From Deinococcus multiflagellatus (lineage in GTDB: Bacteria > Deinococcota > Deinococci > Deinococcales > Deinococcaceae), in the NCBI RefSeq assembly GCF_020166415.1, contig NZ_JAIQXV010000005.1, positions 62,001-126,000 on the forward strand: 64,000 nucleotides of DNA, given 5' to 3'. This document shows positions 47,354 through 58,790 of this stretch, piece by piece. Made by a program: the position numbers and the translations under genes. Within the stretch, counting starts at the first letter, position 1. Each line of letters opens with the position of its first letter. The notes beneath the pieces were generated by a model. The model was not told where the DNA came from, ran no database searches, and worked only from the letters and a program-made list of their open reading frames with translations.

Positions 47354-50300
47354 GTGAAACGCGCCATCACCACCCTGACGGCGGCCCTCCTCGGCTCGGC
47401 CGCAGCGCAGGAAATCGCCACCTCTCTTCCCCTGACCTCGGTGGGCAACAAGCTCATGTGGACCGTGGGCGACCAGGACCTGCGCCTGATCGTGGGCGTC
47501 AGCTCCCGCGTGCAGCTCGACGTTTACGGCGCCCAGTTCGACCCCGCCGACTACCGCACCCCCGACCAGTACGGCGACGAGAACTACGACACGGGCACCC
47601 CCAAGGCCCCGGTCAGCTCCACCTTCACGCTGGTGAACGCCGCCGGCGAGGTCGTCAAGCAGCAGGACTTCGGCGTGGGCGCCCAGGACTGGCAGACCTT
47701 CCTGAACAGCGACCTGCCCGCCGGCACCTACACCCTGAAGGTGCGCACCCAGGGCAACGGCAAGAACACCTTCGCCTTCCGCCTGACCTCGGTGAGCGCG
47801 GCGGTGGAAGCCGACCACCTGAACGTCACCATCCGCTCCAACGACTGGGTGCCGGCGCTGAACGTGTACAACCCCGGCGGCCCCATGGGCATCCGCCTGT
47901 ACGACGGCGACGGCGAGAGCGAGCTGCAGGGCGAGCTGCGCGACGCCCAGGGCAACGCCTACCCGGTCAAGATCAGCGGCGAGCTGCAGTGGACCGATGT
48001 GGCCGTGCCCGAAACGCCCGGCAACTACACCCTGTACCTGCGCCAGCCCCAGAAGACCTACCAGTGGTCGAACTCGGTGGGCTTTGAGCTGAGCACTGGG
48101 CCCATCAAGATCGTCACGGCCGACACCACCGGGCGCCTGGAGATTCAGGCCGAACTGGTGCTGCCCGATGAAACGCTGCCCACCCAGGCCACCGTGACCG
48201 TGGGCGAGCAGGCGTACAACGTGAACGGCGCCGCTGGCCCCTTCACCCTGCCCGCCAAGGAGTACCCGGTGCGCGCCGAGCCGGTCACGGGCGCCGAGGT
48301 GACGGTCAATGCCCCCAGCGCCACCGTGGTCAAGGGCCAGACGGCGCGCGTGGCCGTGCAGGTCAAACCCAGCGTGGACCTAAGCTTCACCGCCGACAAG
48401 CCCGAAGTGTGCGTGGGTGACGTGGTGACCTTCACCGCCCGCGCCCAGACCGCCTTTGAGCGCCAGACCCTGCCCGCGAACCTGCGCGTGACCCTGCCCG
48501 CTGGCTTCACGGCCAACGGGGAAACCAGCGCCACCGCCCGCGTGGACGCGGCCAACCCCGGCGTCCTGACCTTTGAGGCCAAGGCCGAAACGGCGGGCGT
48601 CGGCGAGGCCCGCGCCACCCTGGCCCCCTGGAACCAGACCCAGACCCTGGGCGTGCGCGTGCTGCCCACCGCCACCCAGATCGAGCTGCGCCGCGCTGAG
48701 CTGAGCCCCACCCTGGCCGGCGAAACGGTGACGGTCACGCTGAGGCTGAAAAACACCTCCGGGGTGAGTGCCCCCTACACCCTGAACGACGACCCCGGCG
48801 CTGCCCTGGAGGCCCTGGACCCCACCACCTTCAGCGGCGAGCTGGCCCCCGGCGAGGAAAAGGTGCTGACCTACCGCGCCCGCGTGAAGGGCGACGGCGG
48901 CAGCGAAGGCCAGCTGAAGGCCACCCTGAGCAGCAGCTGCGAGAGCCAGCAGGTGGTGGGCGGCGTGCTGCGGGTGCAGACCCCGCCTGCCCCGGCCCCC
49001 ACCCCGGTGGTCACCCAGACCCGCCAGAGCACGGTGCGCATTCCCTTCGACGTGCCCAGCACCCGGGGCGCCAATCAGGTGATCGTGGCGCACCAGCCCC
49101 CGGCGGGCAGCACCTACGTGCCCGGCAGCAGCCAGCTCAGTGGCCGCCCCCTGGCCGACCCGCAGGTGGGCCCCAGCGGCAAGTTCTACTGGACCACCCC
49201 CGGCGCCCCGCGCGGCGTGCTGACCTACACGGTTACCCACGAGGGCGCCCTGCCCGCGCTGGCCAGCCCCACCCTGGTGGGCAAGTCGGCGGGTGGCCTG
49301 ACCGTGCTGGTGGGCGAGGGCAACCTCGACGACCTGGGGGGCCTGCGCCCCGCCGTGGACACCCAGGCCGCCGCCACCGAGAACGCGGGCGCCCTGAAAC
49401 TGCCGCTGGACGGCACGGTGTTCCGCGAGCGTGACCGCATCACCGTGGCGCTGGAAAGCCCCGCCGACAGCACGGCGCTGCCGCTGGTGAACGGCGTGCC
49501 GGTGGACCCCGCCACCCTGGGCCGCAAGAGCGTGGACGCCGAGCGCGGCACCCAGCGCCAGGAGTTCTATGGCATAGGGCTGCGCACCGGCGAAAACACC
49601 ATCACTTTCGGGGACCAGACGGTGCGCGTGTTCCTGGCCGGCACCCCGGTCAACGCCGAACTGAAGGCCGAGCAACTGGTGGCCGACGGCGTGACCCCGC
49701 TGCGCATCGGAATTCGCCTGCTGGACGCTTCCGGCCTGGCCACCGCCAGCAGCAACGTGACGGTGCAGACCAGCCTGGAACCGGCCCAGGGCGACGCCCA
49801 GCCCAGCGTGGCCAGCTATCAGGTGAAACTGGTGAACGGCGAGGGCGTGCTGGAACTGGAACCCCAGAGCGTGCCCGGCCGCTTCGACGTGAGCGTGCGC
49901 CTGGGCGACCGGGTGATCACCAAGGCCTTTGAAGCGCTGCCCAGCACCACCCGCGTGGGTATTGGCATGGTCAGCGCCGGCGTGCTGCTGGGGAGTGGCG
50001 GCGTGGCGGCCGGCGAGGCGCGCGGCGCCGCGTACCTGGAAACCCCGATTGGCGAGGGCAAGCTGTACGTGGCCGCCAACGGCGCCGTGGTGGCCGACCG
50101 CACCGCCGCCGGGCAGACCACCGTGCGCCAGGACACCGCCCACGCCCTGCCCACCACCAGCACCCTGGAGCGCTACCCCAACTACGGCGACAGCAGCACC
50201 GAAACCATGCCGCTGCAGGGCATTGACCCGGTGGCCGCCCGCTACGAGCACCCCGCTTTCAGCGTGAGCTACCGCCAGGCCCCGGTGCCGGTGGACGTGT

Positions 50301-52198
50301 TCAGCGTTGGGATCAACGCCACCACCCTCAGCGGCTTTACCCGCAGCAATCCGCAGGTGTCGGGCTTCGTGGCGGCGCTGCCGGGCGACCTCGTGCGCCG
50401 GACCATCGCCCCCAACGGCCTGCGCACCCTGCCGCTGGGCCAGAGCAACTTGCAGCGCGACAGCGAAAGCGTGGAACTCGTCAGCATCAACCCGCTCACC
50501 GGCGCCGAGGAACTCGTGCGGCCCCTGGTGCGCCTGCAGGACTACACCCTGGACGCGGCGGCGGGCGTGCTGTACTTCCAGCGCCCGCTGGACCTGGTGG
50601 ACGCCCAGGGCCGGGAACTGCGCGTGCGCCTCAGCTACCGCCTGAATGACCCCCTGGGCGCGCGCAAGCTGGCCTGGGGCGTGCAGGTGGGGGCCCGCGT
50701 GGGCGAGAACGCCCGCATTGGCGCCGCCGCCGTGAACGTGGACGGCGTGACCAGCATCGGCGTGCGGGCCCGCTACGCCACCGACACGGCCCGCGCCGAC
50801 CTGCTGGCCGCCTACGCGGGCGGGGGCGTGCTGGTGAACGGCAGCGCCAGCCTGACCGGCGAGCGCTTCAGCGTGAACGCCTCGGCCCACTACCAGGACA
50901 GCAGCTACCGGGGCCTGAACGCCGCCGCGCCCGGCCTGGGCGTGAGCGCTGACGCCACCTATGAGGTCACCGACCGCTTCGCCGTGAACGCCCGCGCGGC
51001 TTACACCCGCACCCCGGGCCCTGGCGGCGCGCCCGACACCACCACCGGCCACGCCGATCTGCGCGGGCTGTACTCGTTCTCGCCCTTCACGCTGGGCGCG
51101 GGCGTGCGCGTGGGCCTGGGTGCCGAACAGGGCGTGGCCGGCATTCTGAGCGCCGGCTACACCCAGGGCGCCCTAAGCGTGACCGCCGAGCACGTGCAGC
51201 CCCTGAGCGGCAACCTGGACCCCACCACCACCCTCAAGGCCAATGTGCCCCTGGGCGAGAACCTCGCCCTGACGGCCCGGGACGAGATCAACTGGGAAGA
51301 CGGCCACCGCGCCAGCCTGGGCCTGCAGGCCAAGATGGGCATGACCAACGTGGCCGTGAACTACGACCTGCCCGGCGCCGACGGCTGGGGCAACCGCGCC
51401 CGCTTTGGCGTGGACACCCAGCTGCCCCTGAATGACACCACGTCCGTGAGCCTGAACGGCAGCTACATCCTGGATCTGGACGGCGACGCCCAGAACGAGG
51501 GCGGCTGGAACGCGGGCGTGGGCCTGCGCTACAAGACCGAGCGCCTGAGCGCCGCCGTGGCCGCCGACGCCGCCAACACCGCCGGCCAGTTCAGCGTGGG
51601 CCTGAAGGCCGGCGCGAGCTACAGCGTGAACGACCAGCTGACCCTGGCTGCCGACGCCCAGCAGATCTTCGGCGCGGGGGCCGGGCGCCACTACGCGGCC
51701 TCGGCGGCGCTGCGCGCGGGGCCCTGGCAGGGGCTGGCGTACGTGCGCTACAAGGACGGCGCGCTGGCCGGCGGCACCCCCGAACTGATCGGGGAAGTGA
51801 ACGCCGAGTACCACACCCCCGGGTACGCCCTGCGCGGCGGCTTGGCCGGCCGCAGCCTGCTGGCCCAGCCCGGCAGCGCCACCTACCAGGCCTCGCTGAG
51901 CGGCACCTACTACGTCACTGACCGCCTGGGCCTGGGGCTGGCCGGGCGCGCCCTGTTCCAGCCGGCCACCAACTCCACCCTGAGCAGCGTGGGCCTGGAA
52001 GCCAGTTACCGCGCCCTGCCGGGCACCTGGGTCACGCTGGGCTACAACCCCGTGGGCTTCAGCGGCATTGGCACCAATATCTACACCCGCCAGGGCCTGT
52101 ACCTGCGCCTGGACCTGATGCTGGACGACAACCAGCCCAATGGCGTGAACCTCGCCGCCCCGGCCGAGGCCGCGCCCACCACCGAGGAGGGCCGCTGA
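47354..52198 (+). CDS. giant outer-membrane protein with C-terminal beta-barrel
   Basis: This 1,614-residue protein has a short signal peptide (RAITTLTAALLGSAAAQ). Residues about 25-260 hold PPC-like beta domains (DQDLRLIVGVSSRVQLDVYG; LPAGTYTLKVRTQG). Residues 260-880 hold Ig/DUF11-like domains, including RRAELSPTLAGETVTVTLRL. From about 890 to 1590 the sequence is a long series of amphipathic strands separated by Gly/Asn/Asp turns (VGARVGENARIGAAAVNV; FSVNASAHYQDSSY; LSGTYYVTDRLGLGLAGRAL), as in a large outer-membrane barrel. The tail after the last strand is acidic and Pro-rich. GTG start directly after the previous stop, with GGAGG upstream. Confidence 0.82.
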   Translation: MKRAITTLTAALLGSAAAQEIATSLPLTSVGNKLMWTVGDQDLRLIVGVSSRVQLDVYGAQFDPADYRTPDQYGDENYDTGTPKAPVSSTFTLVNAAGEVVKQQDFGVGAQDWQTFLNSDLPAGTYTLKVRTQGNGKNTFAFRLTSVSAAVEADHLNVTIRSNDWVPALNVYNPGGPMGIRLYDGDGESELQGELRDAQGNAYPVKISGELQWTDVAVPETPGNYTLYLRQPQKTYQWSNSVGFELSTGPIKIVTADTTGRLEIQAELVLPDETLPTQATVTVGEQAYNVNGAAGPFTLPAKEYPVRAEPVTGAEVTVNAPSATVVKGQTARVAVQVKPSVDLSFTADKPEVCVGDVVTFTARAQTAFERQTLPANLRVTLPAGFTANGETSATARVDAANPGVLTFEAKAETAGVGEARATLAPWNQTQTLGVRVLPTATQIELRRAELSPTLAGETVTVTLRLKNTSGVSAPYTLNDDPGAALEALDPTTFSGELAPGEEKVLTYRARVKGDGGSEGQLKATLSSSCESQQVVGGVLRVQTPPAPAPTPVVTQTRQSTVRIPFDVPSTRGANQVIVAHQPPAGSTYVPGSSQLSGRPLADPQVGPSGKFYWTTPGAPRGVLTYTVTHEGALPALASPTLVGKSAGGLTVLVGEGNLDDLGGLRPAVDTQAAATENAGALKLPLDGTVFRERDRITVALESPADSTALPLVNGVPVDPATLGRKSVDAERGTQRQEFYGIGLRTGENTITFGDQTVRVFLAGTPVNAELKAEQLVADGVTPLRIGIRLLDASGLATASSNVTVQTSLEPAQGDAQPSVASYQVKLVNGEGVLELEPQSVPGRFDVSVRLGDRVITKAFEALPSTTRVGIGMVSAGVLLGSGGVAAGEARGAAYLETPIGEGKLYVAANGAVVADRTAAGQTTVRQDTAHALPTTSTLERYPNYGDSSTETMPLQGIDPVAARYEHPAFSVSYRQAPVPVDVFSVGINATTLSGFTRSNPQVSGFVAALPGDLVRRTIAPNGLRTLPLGQSNLQRDSESVELVSINPLTGAEELVRPLVRLQDYTLDAAAGVLYFQRPLDLVDAQGRELRVRLSYRLNDPLGARKLAWGVQVGARVGENARIGAAAVNVDGVTSIGVRARYATDTARADLLAAYAGGGVLVNGSASLTGERFSVNASAHYQDSSYRGLNAAAPGLGVSADATYEVTDRFAVNARAAYTRTPGPGGAPDTTTGHADLRGLYSFSPFTLGAGVRVGLGAEQGVAGILSAGYTQGALSVTAEHVQPLSGNLDPTTTLKANVPLGENLALTARDEINWEDGHRASLGLQAKMGMTNVAVNYDLPGADGWGNRARFGVDTQLPLNDTTSVSLNGSYILDLDGDAQNEGGWNAGVGLRYKTERLSAAVAADAANTAGQFSVGLKAGASYSVNDQLTLAADAQQIFGAGAGRHYAASAALRAGPWQGLAYVRYKDGALAGGTPELIGEVNAEYHTPGYALRGGLAGRSLLAQPGSATYQASLSGTYYVTDRLGLGLAGRALFQPATNSTLSSVGLEASYRALPGTWVTLGYNPVGFSGIGTNIYTRQGLYLRLDLMLDDNQPNGVNLAAPAEAAPTTEEGR

Positions 52199-54858
52199 TG
52201 CCCCTGCACACCTGGACCCGCGCCCTGCGGAGCGCCTTGGCCCTGGGCCTGCTGGGCAGCAGCGCCGCCCTGGCCCAGGTCACGGCGACCACGACCACCC
52301 CTGCCCCGGGCACCTGCACCGCCAGCGCGCCCTTCGTGCAGAGCTTCCCCACCCGCGCCGCGCTGGCCGAGGTGCAAAACCACCGCTATATCAACGACGG
52401 GGACAGCGACGACAACGACGACGCAGCCACCGTGACGAGCACCGACGGCACGTATACCCTGTGGGACGACATCAACCGCTCCGGCACGGGCTACGCGCTG
52501 TACATGAACATCGCCAACTTTGAGGGCAAGAACGGCGGCACCCTGAGCACCCCGGGCCTGCTGTACGAGCAGCGCATCAACGTGCCCGCCGGCGCCGAGC
52601 TGAGCTACGAGAACTGGGTGCGCAGCCACTCGAACACCGCCACCCAGCTGCGCTACGTGTTCCGCAACGCGGCCACCGGCGCGGTGCTGCGCCAGACCGA
52701 CGGCGCCCTGGTGACGACCGCCTACACCCTGCAGACGGTGCCCACCTTCACCAGCCCCGGCACCCAGGTCACGCTGCAGATCTACACCCTCAAAGACGGC
52801 ACCAGCGCCGACACCAACGTGCTGAAGCTCGATGACCTGAAGCTGACCTGCCCGGTGCCGGCCCGCCCGACCCTGGCGATCACCAAGAGCAACAACGGCC
52901 CCTGGGTGGCCGGCCAGAGTGGCGCCAGCTACACCCTGGGCGTGCAGAACACCGGCAATGCCCCCACCAGTGGCACGGTCACCGTGAAGGACCTGCTGCC
53001 CACCGGGGTCAGTGCCCCGGCCTCGTTCAGCCCGGCCAGCGGCTGGACCTGCGCGACCAGCGGCCAGAACGTGACCTGCACGAGCACCGCTGTCCTGGCG
53101 GCGGGCGCCAGTGTCAGCCTGCCTTTCCCGGTGACGCTGGCCGGCACCCTGTCCGGCTCTATTACCAACAAGGCCAGTGTGGGCGGCGGCGGCGACCCCG
53201 ATCCCATTCCGGACCCGGGCACCTGCACCACGACCGGCGGGCAGTGCGCGGTGTCCACCACCACGGTGACCCCGCCCACGGCGCAGCCCACCTGCCAGCA
53301 GGTGTACGCCCTGGCTGCTCCGGGCAGCAGCACCGACGGCACCGAAATCCGGCTGCTGGACGTGAGCACCAACACCATGGGCACCCTGATCGCCACCCTG
53401 CCGAGTGGCGGCACCTCGGCCACGCTGGCCATCTCGGCGGATGCCAAGCGCTTCTTCACCGCCACCGATGACGGGCGCCTGCGCGTGTACGACACCGTGA
53501 CCAAGACGTGGTTCAGCGGCGGCGTGTTCAGCGGGATTTCCGGGCGCTTGGTGCGCATGGCGGTCACCAGCGCGGGCATTGGCTACGCCATGGATTCGGG
53601 CGCGAACTTCTGGCGCTTTGAGACCAGCGGCGCCTACGCGGTCACCCTGCTGGGCAAGGTCACCTCCACCAGCAGCGGCGCCCCCAGCTTCCTCGACAAC
53701 GGCGACTTCTTTGCCGACAACACCGGCAAGCTGTACATGGTGAGCGCCGCCACGGGTGCGGGCAGCATTGACCTGTGGCTGATCACCCCGGGCGCCAGCG
53801 TGACCGCCGAGTACCTGGGCCGCCTGAGCAACCCGTCCGAGGGCTCGCAGTTCAACGGCATTGCCGCCAGCCCCAGCGGCATCTACGCCCGCGACAACCA
53901 GGGCCGACTGGTAAAGATTGATCTGGTGAACGTGACCTACACCAGCGTGGGCACCAGCGCGCCCGGCTCCACCGACCTCGCCAGCTGCTTCTTCCCGTCG
54001 TACGCCCCCAACCTGAACGTGGTCAAGAGCGTGCGCAAGGTCGCGGGCAGCAGCGGCGACAAGGTGCAGCCCGGCGACACCCTGGAGTACACGGTGACGG
54101 TGCGCAACAGCGGCACCGTCCCGGCGGGCGGCGTGACCTTCAGTGACGCCCTGCCGGCCGGCACGGCCTACGTGGCCGGAAGCGCCCGCGTGAACGGCTT
54201 TGCCACCACCGTGACCGGCGGAGCCGCCACCAACCTGGGCGGCGCGGCCTACCCCTTCGCCCAGCCCGTGGGCATCTGCAGCCAGAGTGGCGCGGCCTGC
54301 ACCACCCAGGTCCTGAAGATTGACTCCACCCCGAACACGCTGGACAACGAGGCAGTGGTGACCTTCCGCGTCACCGTGAACAGCCCCTTCACCCTGAACC
54401 CGGCCGAGGTGCGCAACGTGGCCCTGGTGCGCTACACCGAAGGCCCCCAGAGCGGCGTGCCCTCCAACGAAGTGGTCACGCCCGTGTATCAGGTGCGCCT
54501 GAGCGTCAGCAAGACCGTGCAGAACATCACCCGGGGCGGCCCGGTGGGCACCAGCTCCAGCGGCAACCCCGGCGACGTGCTGGAATACTGCATCGCCACC
54601 CGCAACGACGGCAACCTGAACGCCACCAACATCCTCTTCTCGGACAGCGTGCCCGCCAACACCGCCTTCCGCGTGGGGGCCTACGGCGCCGGGCAGGACA
54701 TCCGCGTCAGCAGCCCCGCCGGCACCGTGTTCTACACGGCCGCCGCCGACGGCGATCCCGGCCTGCTCAGCGGCGGCAAGGTGAGCGTGAACGGCGGCAG
54801 CTTCGTGCTGGCCCCGGCCCAGACCGTCACCTTCTGCTTCCGGGCCACCATCCAGTAA
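52198..54858 (+). CDS. secreted DUF11/propeller-like surface protein 4
   Basis: This 886-residue protein has a signal peptide (LRSALALGLLGSSAALAQ). Residues about 30-215 form a beta-rich adhesin-like domain. A DUF11 domain follows (ITKSNNGPWVAGQSGASYTLGVQNTG). Residues about 365-600 resemble a beta-propeller (LYMVSAATGAGSIDLWLITP; GIAASPSGIYARDNQGRL). Two more DUF11 domains close the protein (LEYTVTVRNSGTVPAGGVTF; LEYCIATRNDGNLNATNILF). The ATG shares one base with the preceding stop (TGATG). Cysteine pairs (for example TCQQVYAL) may form disulfides. It is the last gene of the operon. Confidence 0.85.
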   Translation: MPLHTWTRALRSALALGLLGSSAALAQVTATTTTPAPGTCTASAPFVQSFPTRAALAEVQNHRYINDGDSDDNDDAATVTSTDGTYTLWDDINRSGTGYALYMNIANFEGKNGGTLSTPGLLYEQRINVPAGAELSYENWVRSHSNTATQLRYVFRNAATGAVLRQTDGALVTTAYTLQTVPTFTSPGTQVTLQIYTLKDGTSADTNVLKLDDLKLTCPVPARPTLAITKSNNGPWVAGQSGASYTLGVQNTGNAPTSGTVTVKDLLPTGVSAPASFSPASGWTCATSGQNVTCTSTAVLAAGASVSLPFPVTLAGTLSGSITNKASVGGGGDPDPIPDPGTCTTTGGQCAVSTTTVTPPTAQPTCQQVYALAAPGSSTDGTEIRLLDVSTNTMGTLIATLPSGGTSATLAISADAKRFFTATDDGRLRVYDTVTKTWFSGGVFSGISGRLVRMAVTSAGIGYAMDSGANFWRFETSGAYAVTLLGKVTSTSSGAPSFLDNGDFFADNTGKLYMVSAATGAGSIDLWLITPGASVTAEYLGRLSNPSEGSQFNGIAASPSGIYARDNQGRLVKIDLVNVTYTSVGTSAPGSTDLASCFFPSYAPNLNVVKSVRKVAGSSGDKVQPGDTLEYTVTVRNSGTVPAGGVTFSDALPAGTAYVAGSARVNGFATTVTGGAATNLGGAAYPFAQPVGICSQSGAACTTQVLKIDSTPNTLDNEAVVTFRVTVNSPFTLNPAEVRNVALVRYTEGPQSGVPSNEVVTPVYQVRLSVSKTVQNITRGGPVGTSSSGNPGDVLEYCIATRNDGNLNATNILFSDSVPANTAFRVGAYGAGQDIRVSSPAGTVFYTAAADGDPGLLSGGKVSVNGGSFVLAPAQTVTFCFRATIQ

Positions 54859-54874
54859 CCCCAGCCCCTCACAG

Positions 54875-54916
54875 ATCCGGGCCGCCTGCACCTTGGGCGG
54901 CCCGGATTTATTTCTT
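54875..54916 (+). terminator. terminator of surface-protein operon
   Basis: ATCCGGGCCGCC (54875-54886) and GGCGGCCCGGAT (54896-54907) form a perfect 12-bp stem, followed by TTATTTCTT. It is one of the strongest terminators in the window. Confidence 0.95.
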
Positions 54917-54974
54917 CTGAAGTCCGGGCGAACGCCCACCGTCTGCCCAGCGGGGCTGGGCCACACTGGCGGCT

Positions 54975-57256
54975 GTGTTTGGGCCGGTGCAACTGGTGTG
55001 GTTCAAAAAAGACCTGCGCGTGCGCGACCACGCCCCGCTGTCCCAAGCGGCGGCGCGCGGCCCGGTGCTGCCCGTGTACATCTACGAGCCCGAGCAGTTG
55101 CACCACGCGGAATTTGACGGCCACCACCTGCAGTACCTGAATGGCTGTCTGGCCGAACTGGACCTGCGCCTGCGCGCCCTGGGCACGCCGCTGGTGGTGC
55201 GGGTGGGCGAGGCCGTGGCGGTGCTGGACGAACTGCGCGAGGCCCACGGCGTGGGGGCGGTGTGGGCCCACGAGGAAACCGGCAACGGCGTGAGCTTTGC
55301 CCGTGACCGCCGCGTGCGCGCCTGGGCGCGGGCCCGGGGGCTGCCCCTGCACGAACTGCCGCAGAACGGCGTGGTGCGGCGCCTGAAAAACCGCGACGGC
55401 TGGGCCGCCACCTGGGAAGAGCGCCTGGGCGCCCCGCAGGTGCCCGTGCCCCCGACCCTGCGCGGCACCGACGCCGAGCCGGGCGGCCTGCGCGACCACG
55501 CCGACCTGCGGGTGCCCCCCAGCGCCAAGGCCATTCCCCCGGCCGGGCAGGCCTATGCCCACGAGACCCTGCAGTCCTTCCTGACGGTGCGCGGCGTGAA
55601 CTACATGCGCGAGATGAGCAGCCCCCTGAGCGCCGAGACCAGCTGCTCGCGCCTCAGTGCGCCGCTGGCCTACGGCACGATTTCGCTGCGCGAGGTGCTG
55701 CAGGCCACCCGGCAGCGGCTGGCGGACGTGAAGGGCGACCCCGGGGCTGACCCGCGCTGGGTGCGCTCGCTGCGGTCGTACGAGTCGCGACTGCACTGGC
55801 ACTGCCATTTCATGCAGCGGCTGGAATCCGAGCCGGACATGGAGTTTCGCAACCTCAACCGCGCGCTGGACGGCCTGCGCGAGAACGACTGGAACGAGGA
55901 GCATTTTGAACGCTGGTGCGCGGGCCAGACCGGCTTTCCGCTGGTGGACGCCTGCATGCGGATGCTGCGCGCCACCGGCTGGCTGAACTTTCGCATGCGG
56001 GCCATGCTGGTGTCGTTCGCCACGCAACACCTGTGGTTGCACTGGCGCCGCCCCGGGTTGTTCCTGGCCCGGCAGTGGCTGGACAACGAACCCGGCATCC
56101 ACTGGTCGCAGATGCAGATGCAGGGCAGCACCGTGGGGATTAACCGCGTGCGCATCTACTCGCCCACCCGGCAGGCGCGCGAGCAGGACCCACAGGGCGA
56201 ATTCATCCGCCGCTGGGTGCCGGAACTGGCGGACGTGCCCGGTGACTTTCTGCACGCGCCCTGGGAGTGGACCGGGGCCACGCGCCTGGCCTACCCGCCG
56301 CCCATCGTGGATGAGCACGCAGCCGGACGCCGCGCGCGGGCGCGGATTTACGCCGCGCGCACCTCGCCCGCCTTTGAGGTGGAAGCCCGGCGCATCTACG
56401 ACCGCCACGGCAGCCGCAAAAAGGCGGTGGTCCGAGCCGAAAGAAAAGCGCAGGGCCTGCCCGAAAAACGCCCCGGCAAAACGCGGCAGACTGCGCAGCA
56501 AAGGAGTCACCCCATGTCCGACCAACCTGACCTCTTTGGCCTGAAGCCCACGCCCGACACCCCCAAAGCCATCCTGCCGGCGGGGCTCCCCGAATCCTGG
56601 CAGCAGGCGCTGGGCGCCGAGTTTGCCGCGCCGTACTTTCATGAATTGAAAGACTTTCTGGTGCAGGAGCGCCGCGAGCACAACATCTTTCCCCCCGCCC
56701 CCGATGTCTTTAACGCCCTGCGCTTCACCCCGCTGGAAAACGTGAAGGTGCTGATTCTGGGCCAGGACCCCTACCACCGCCCCGGGCAGGCGCACGGCCT
56801 GAGTTTCTCGGTGCGCCCCGGGGTGACCATTCCGCCGTCCCTGCGCAACATCTACAAGGAACTCAAAGAGGACATCCCCGGCTTTACCCCGCCGCGCCAC
56901 GGCTACCTGAAGCACTGGGCCGACCAGGGCATTCTGCTGCTGAACGCGGTGCTGACCGTGCGCGAGGGGCAGGCCAACAGCCACGCCAACAAGGGCTGGG
57001 AGCACTTCACCGACGCCGTGATCAGGGCCGTGAACGCCAGGGAGGAGCGGGTGGTGTTCGTGCTGTGGGGCGCCTACGCCCGCAAGAAAAAGAAGCTGAT
57101 CACGGGCCCGCAGCATGTGGTGATTGAGTCCGCCCACCCCAGCCCCCTCAGCGAGGCCAAGTTCTTCGGTTCGCGGCCCTTTTCGCAGGTGAACGCGGCC
57201 CTGGAAGAGGCCGGGCGCGGCGCCATTGACTGGCACCTGCCCCAGAAGGCCGAAGA

Positions 57257-57260
<4 letters not shown>
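54975..57260 (+). CDS. photolyase/cryptochrome fused in frame to UNG
   Basis: One frame of 761 codons runs from the GTG at 54975 to 57260. Residues 1-130 form a photolyase-type alpha/beta domain ([39 protein letters not shown]). Residues about 200-480 form the FAD-binding domain ([56 protein letters not shown]). The basic linker 480-513 has no stop codon and leads into a complete uracil-DNA glycosylase (514-761). The FAD region has NEPGIHW in place of the usual NNGGWQW-type motif, so it may belong to a divergent photolyase subgroup. CACACT stands 7 nt before the GTG. UNG may also be made alone from its own start. Fusion as such is seen; function is inference. Confidence 0.75.
56514..57260 (+). 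CDS. ung: uracil-DNA glycosylase (internal start within fusion)
   Basis: From the internal ATG at 56514 a 248-residue protein equals a full-length UNG. It removes uracil from DNA in base-excision repair. Motifs are [18 protein letters not shown] (catalytic Asp and water-activating loop), [20 protein letters not shown] and [16 protein letters not shown] (DNA-intercalation loop). A perfect AAAGGAG (56500-56506) lies 7 nt before the ATG, so independent initiation is likely, whether or not the fused form is also made. The 4-nt overlap with the topoisomerase gene (ATGA) places it in a repair operon. Confidence 0.92.
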
Positions 57261-58302
<1,042 letters not shown>

Positions 58303-58306
<4 letters not shown>

Positions 58307-58716
58307 CGCACAGGGGCTGGCCGCGCGCCTTCGCCCGCACGCTGCTGGGGCTGGCGCTGATCGGCGCGGGCACCAGTCACCTCACCACCCTGCGCCAGGA
58401 CTTTCAGGCCCAGGTGCCGGCCTGGCTCCCACTGGATAAGGACTTCGTGGTGCTGGCGTCCGGCGTGGTGGAAATCGGGCTGGGCGCCGCTCTGCTGGCC
58501 CTGCCCCGCCAGCGGGTCACGGTGGGGTGGGTGGTGGCGGCCTTCTTCGTGGCTATTTTCCCCGGCAACATCTCGCAGTACCTCACCCGCACCGATGCGT
58601 TCGGGCTGAACACGGATCAGGCGCGGCTGACCCGCCTGTTCTTTCAGCCGCTGCTGGTGCTGTGGGCCCTGTGGTCCACCGGCGCATGGCCAGGGCCGCG
58701 CGCCGGGGGGCGCTGA
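58303..58716 (+). CDS. DoxX-family membrane protein
   Basis: This 137-residue protein has four predicted membrane helices, beginning [20 protein letters not shown] and including [20 protein letters not shown] and [16 protein letters not shown]. The layout matches the DoxX family, whose members take part in respiration or thiosulfate oxidation or have unknown roles. The start is a GTG overlapping the topoisomerase stop by 4 nt. It is the end of the repair operon; no functional link is evident. Confidence 0.8.
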
Positions 58717-58790
58717 CCAAACAGGCGAGAAGCTGGCTGGTGCCGGCCCATGCTGGGGTGCGCATGGACCCTGGCAGCGCCCACGGCCCC

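Noticed and set aside
45182..51052. Two long minus-strand open frames (878 and 890 codons) opposite surface proteins 2 and 3
   Set aside because: Low-complexity antisense shadows of strongly codon-biased genes. They overlap each other's templates and have no promoter or domain.
52081..54966. 961-codon minus-strand frame opposite surface protein 4
   Set aside because: Same composition bias; it begins inside the operon terminator region and shows no recognisable protein features.
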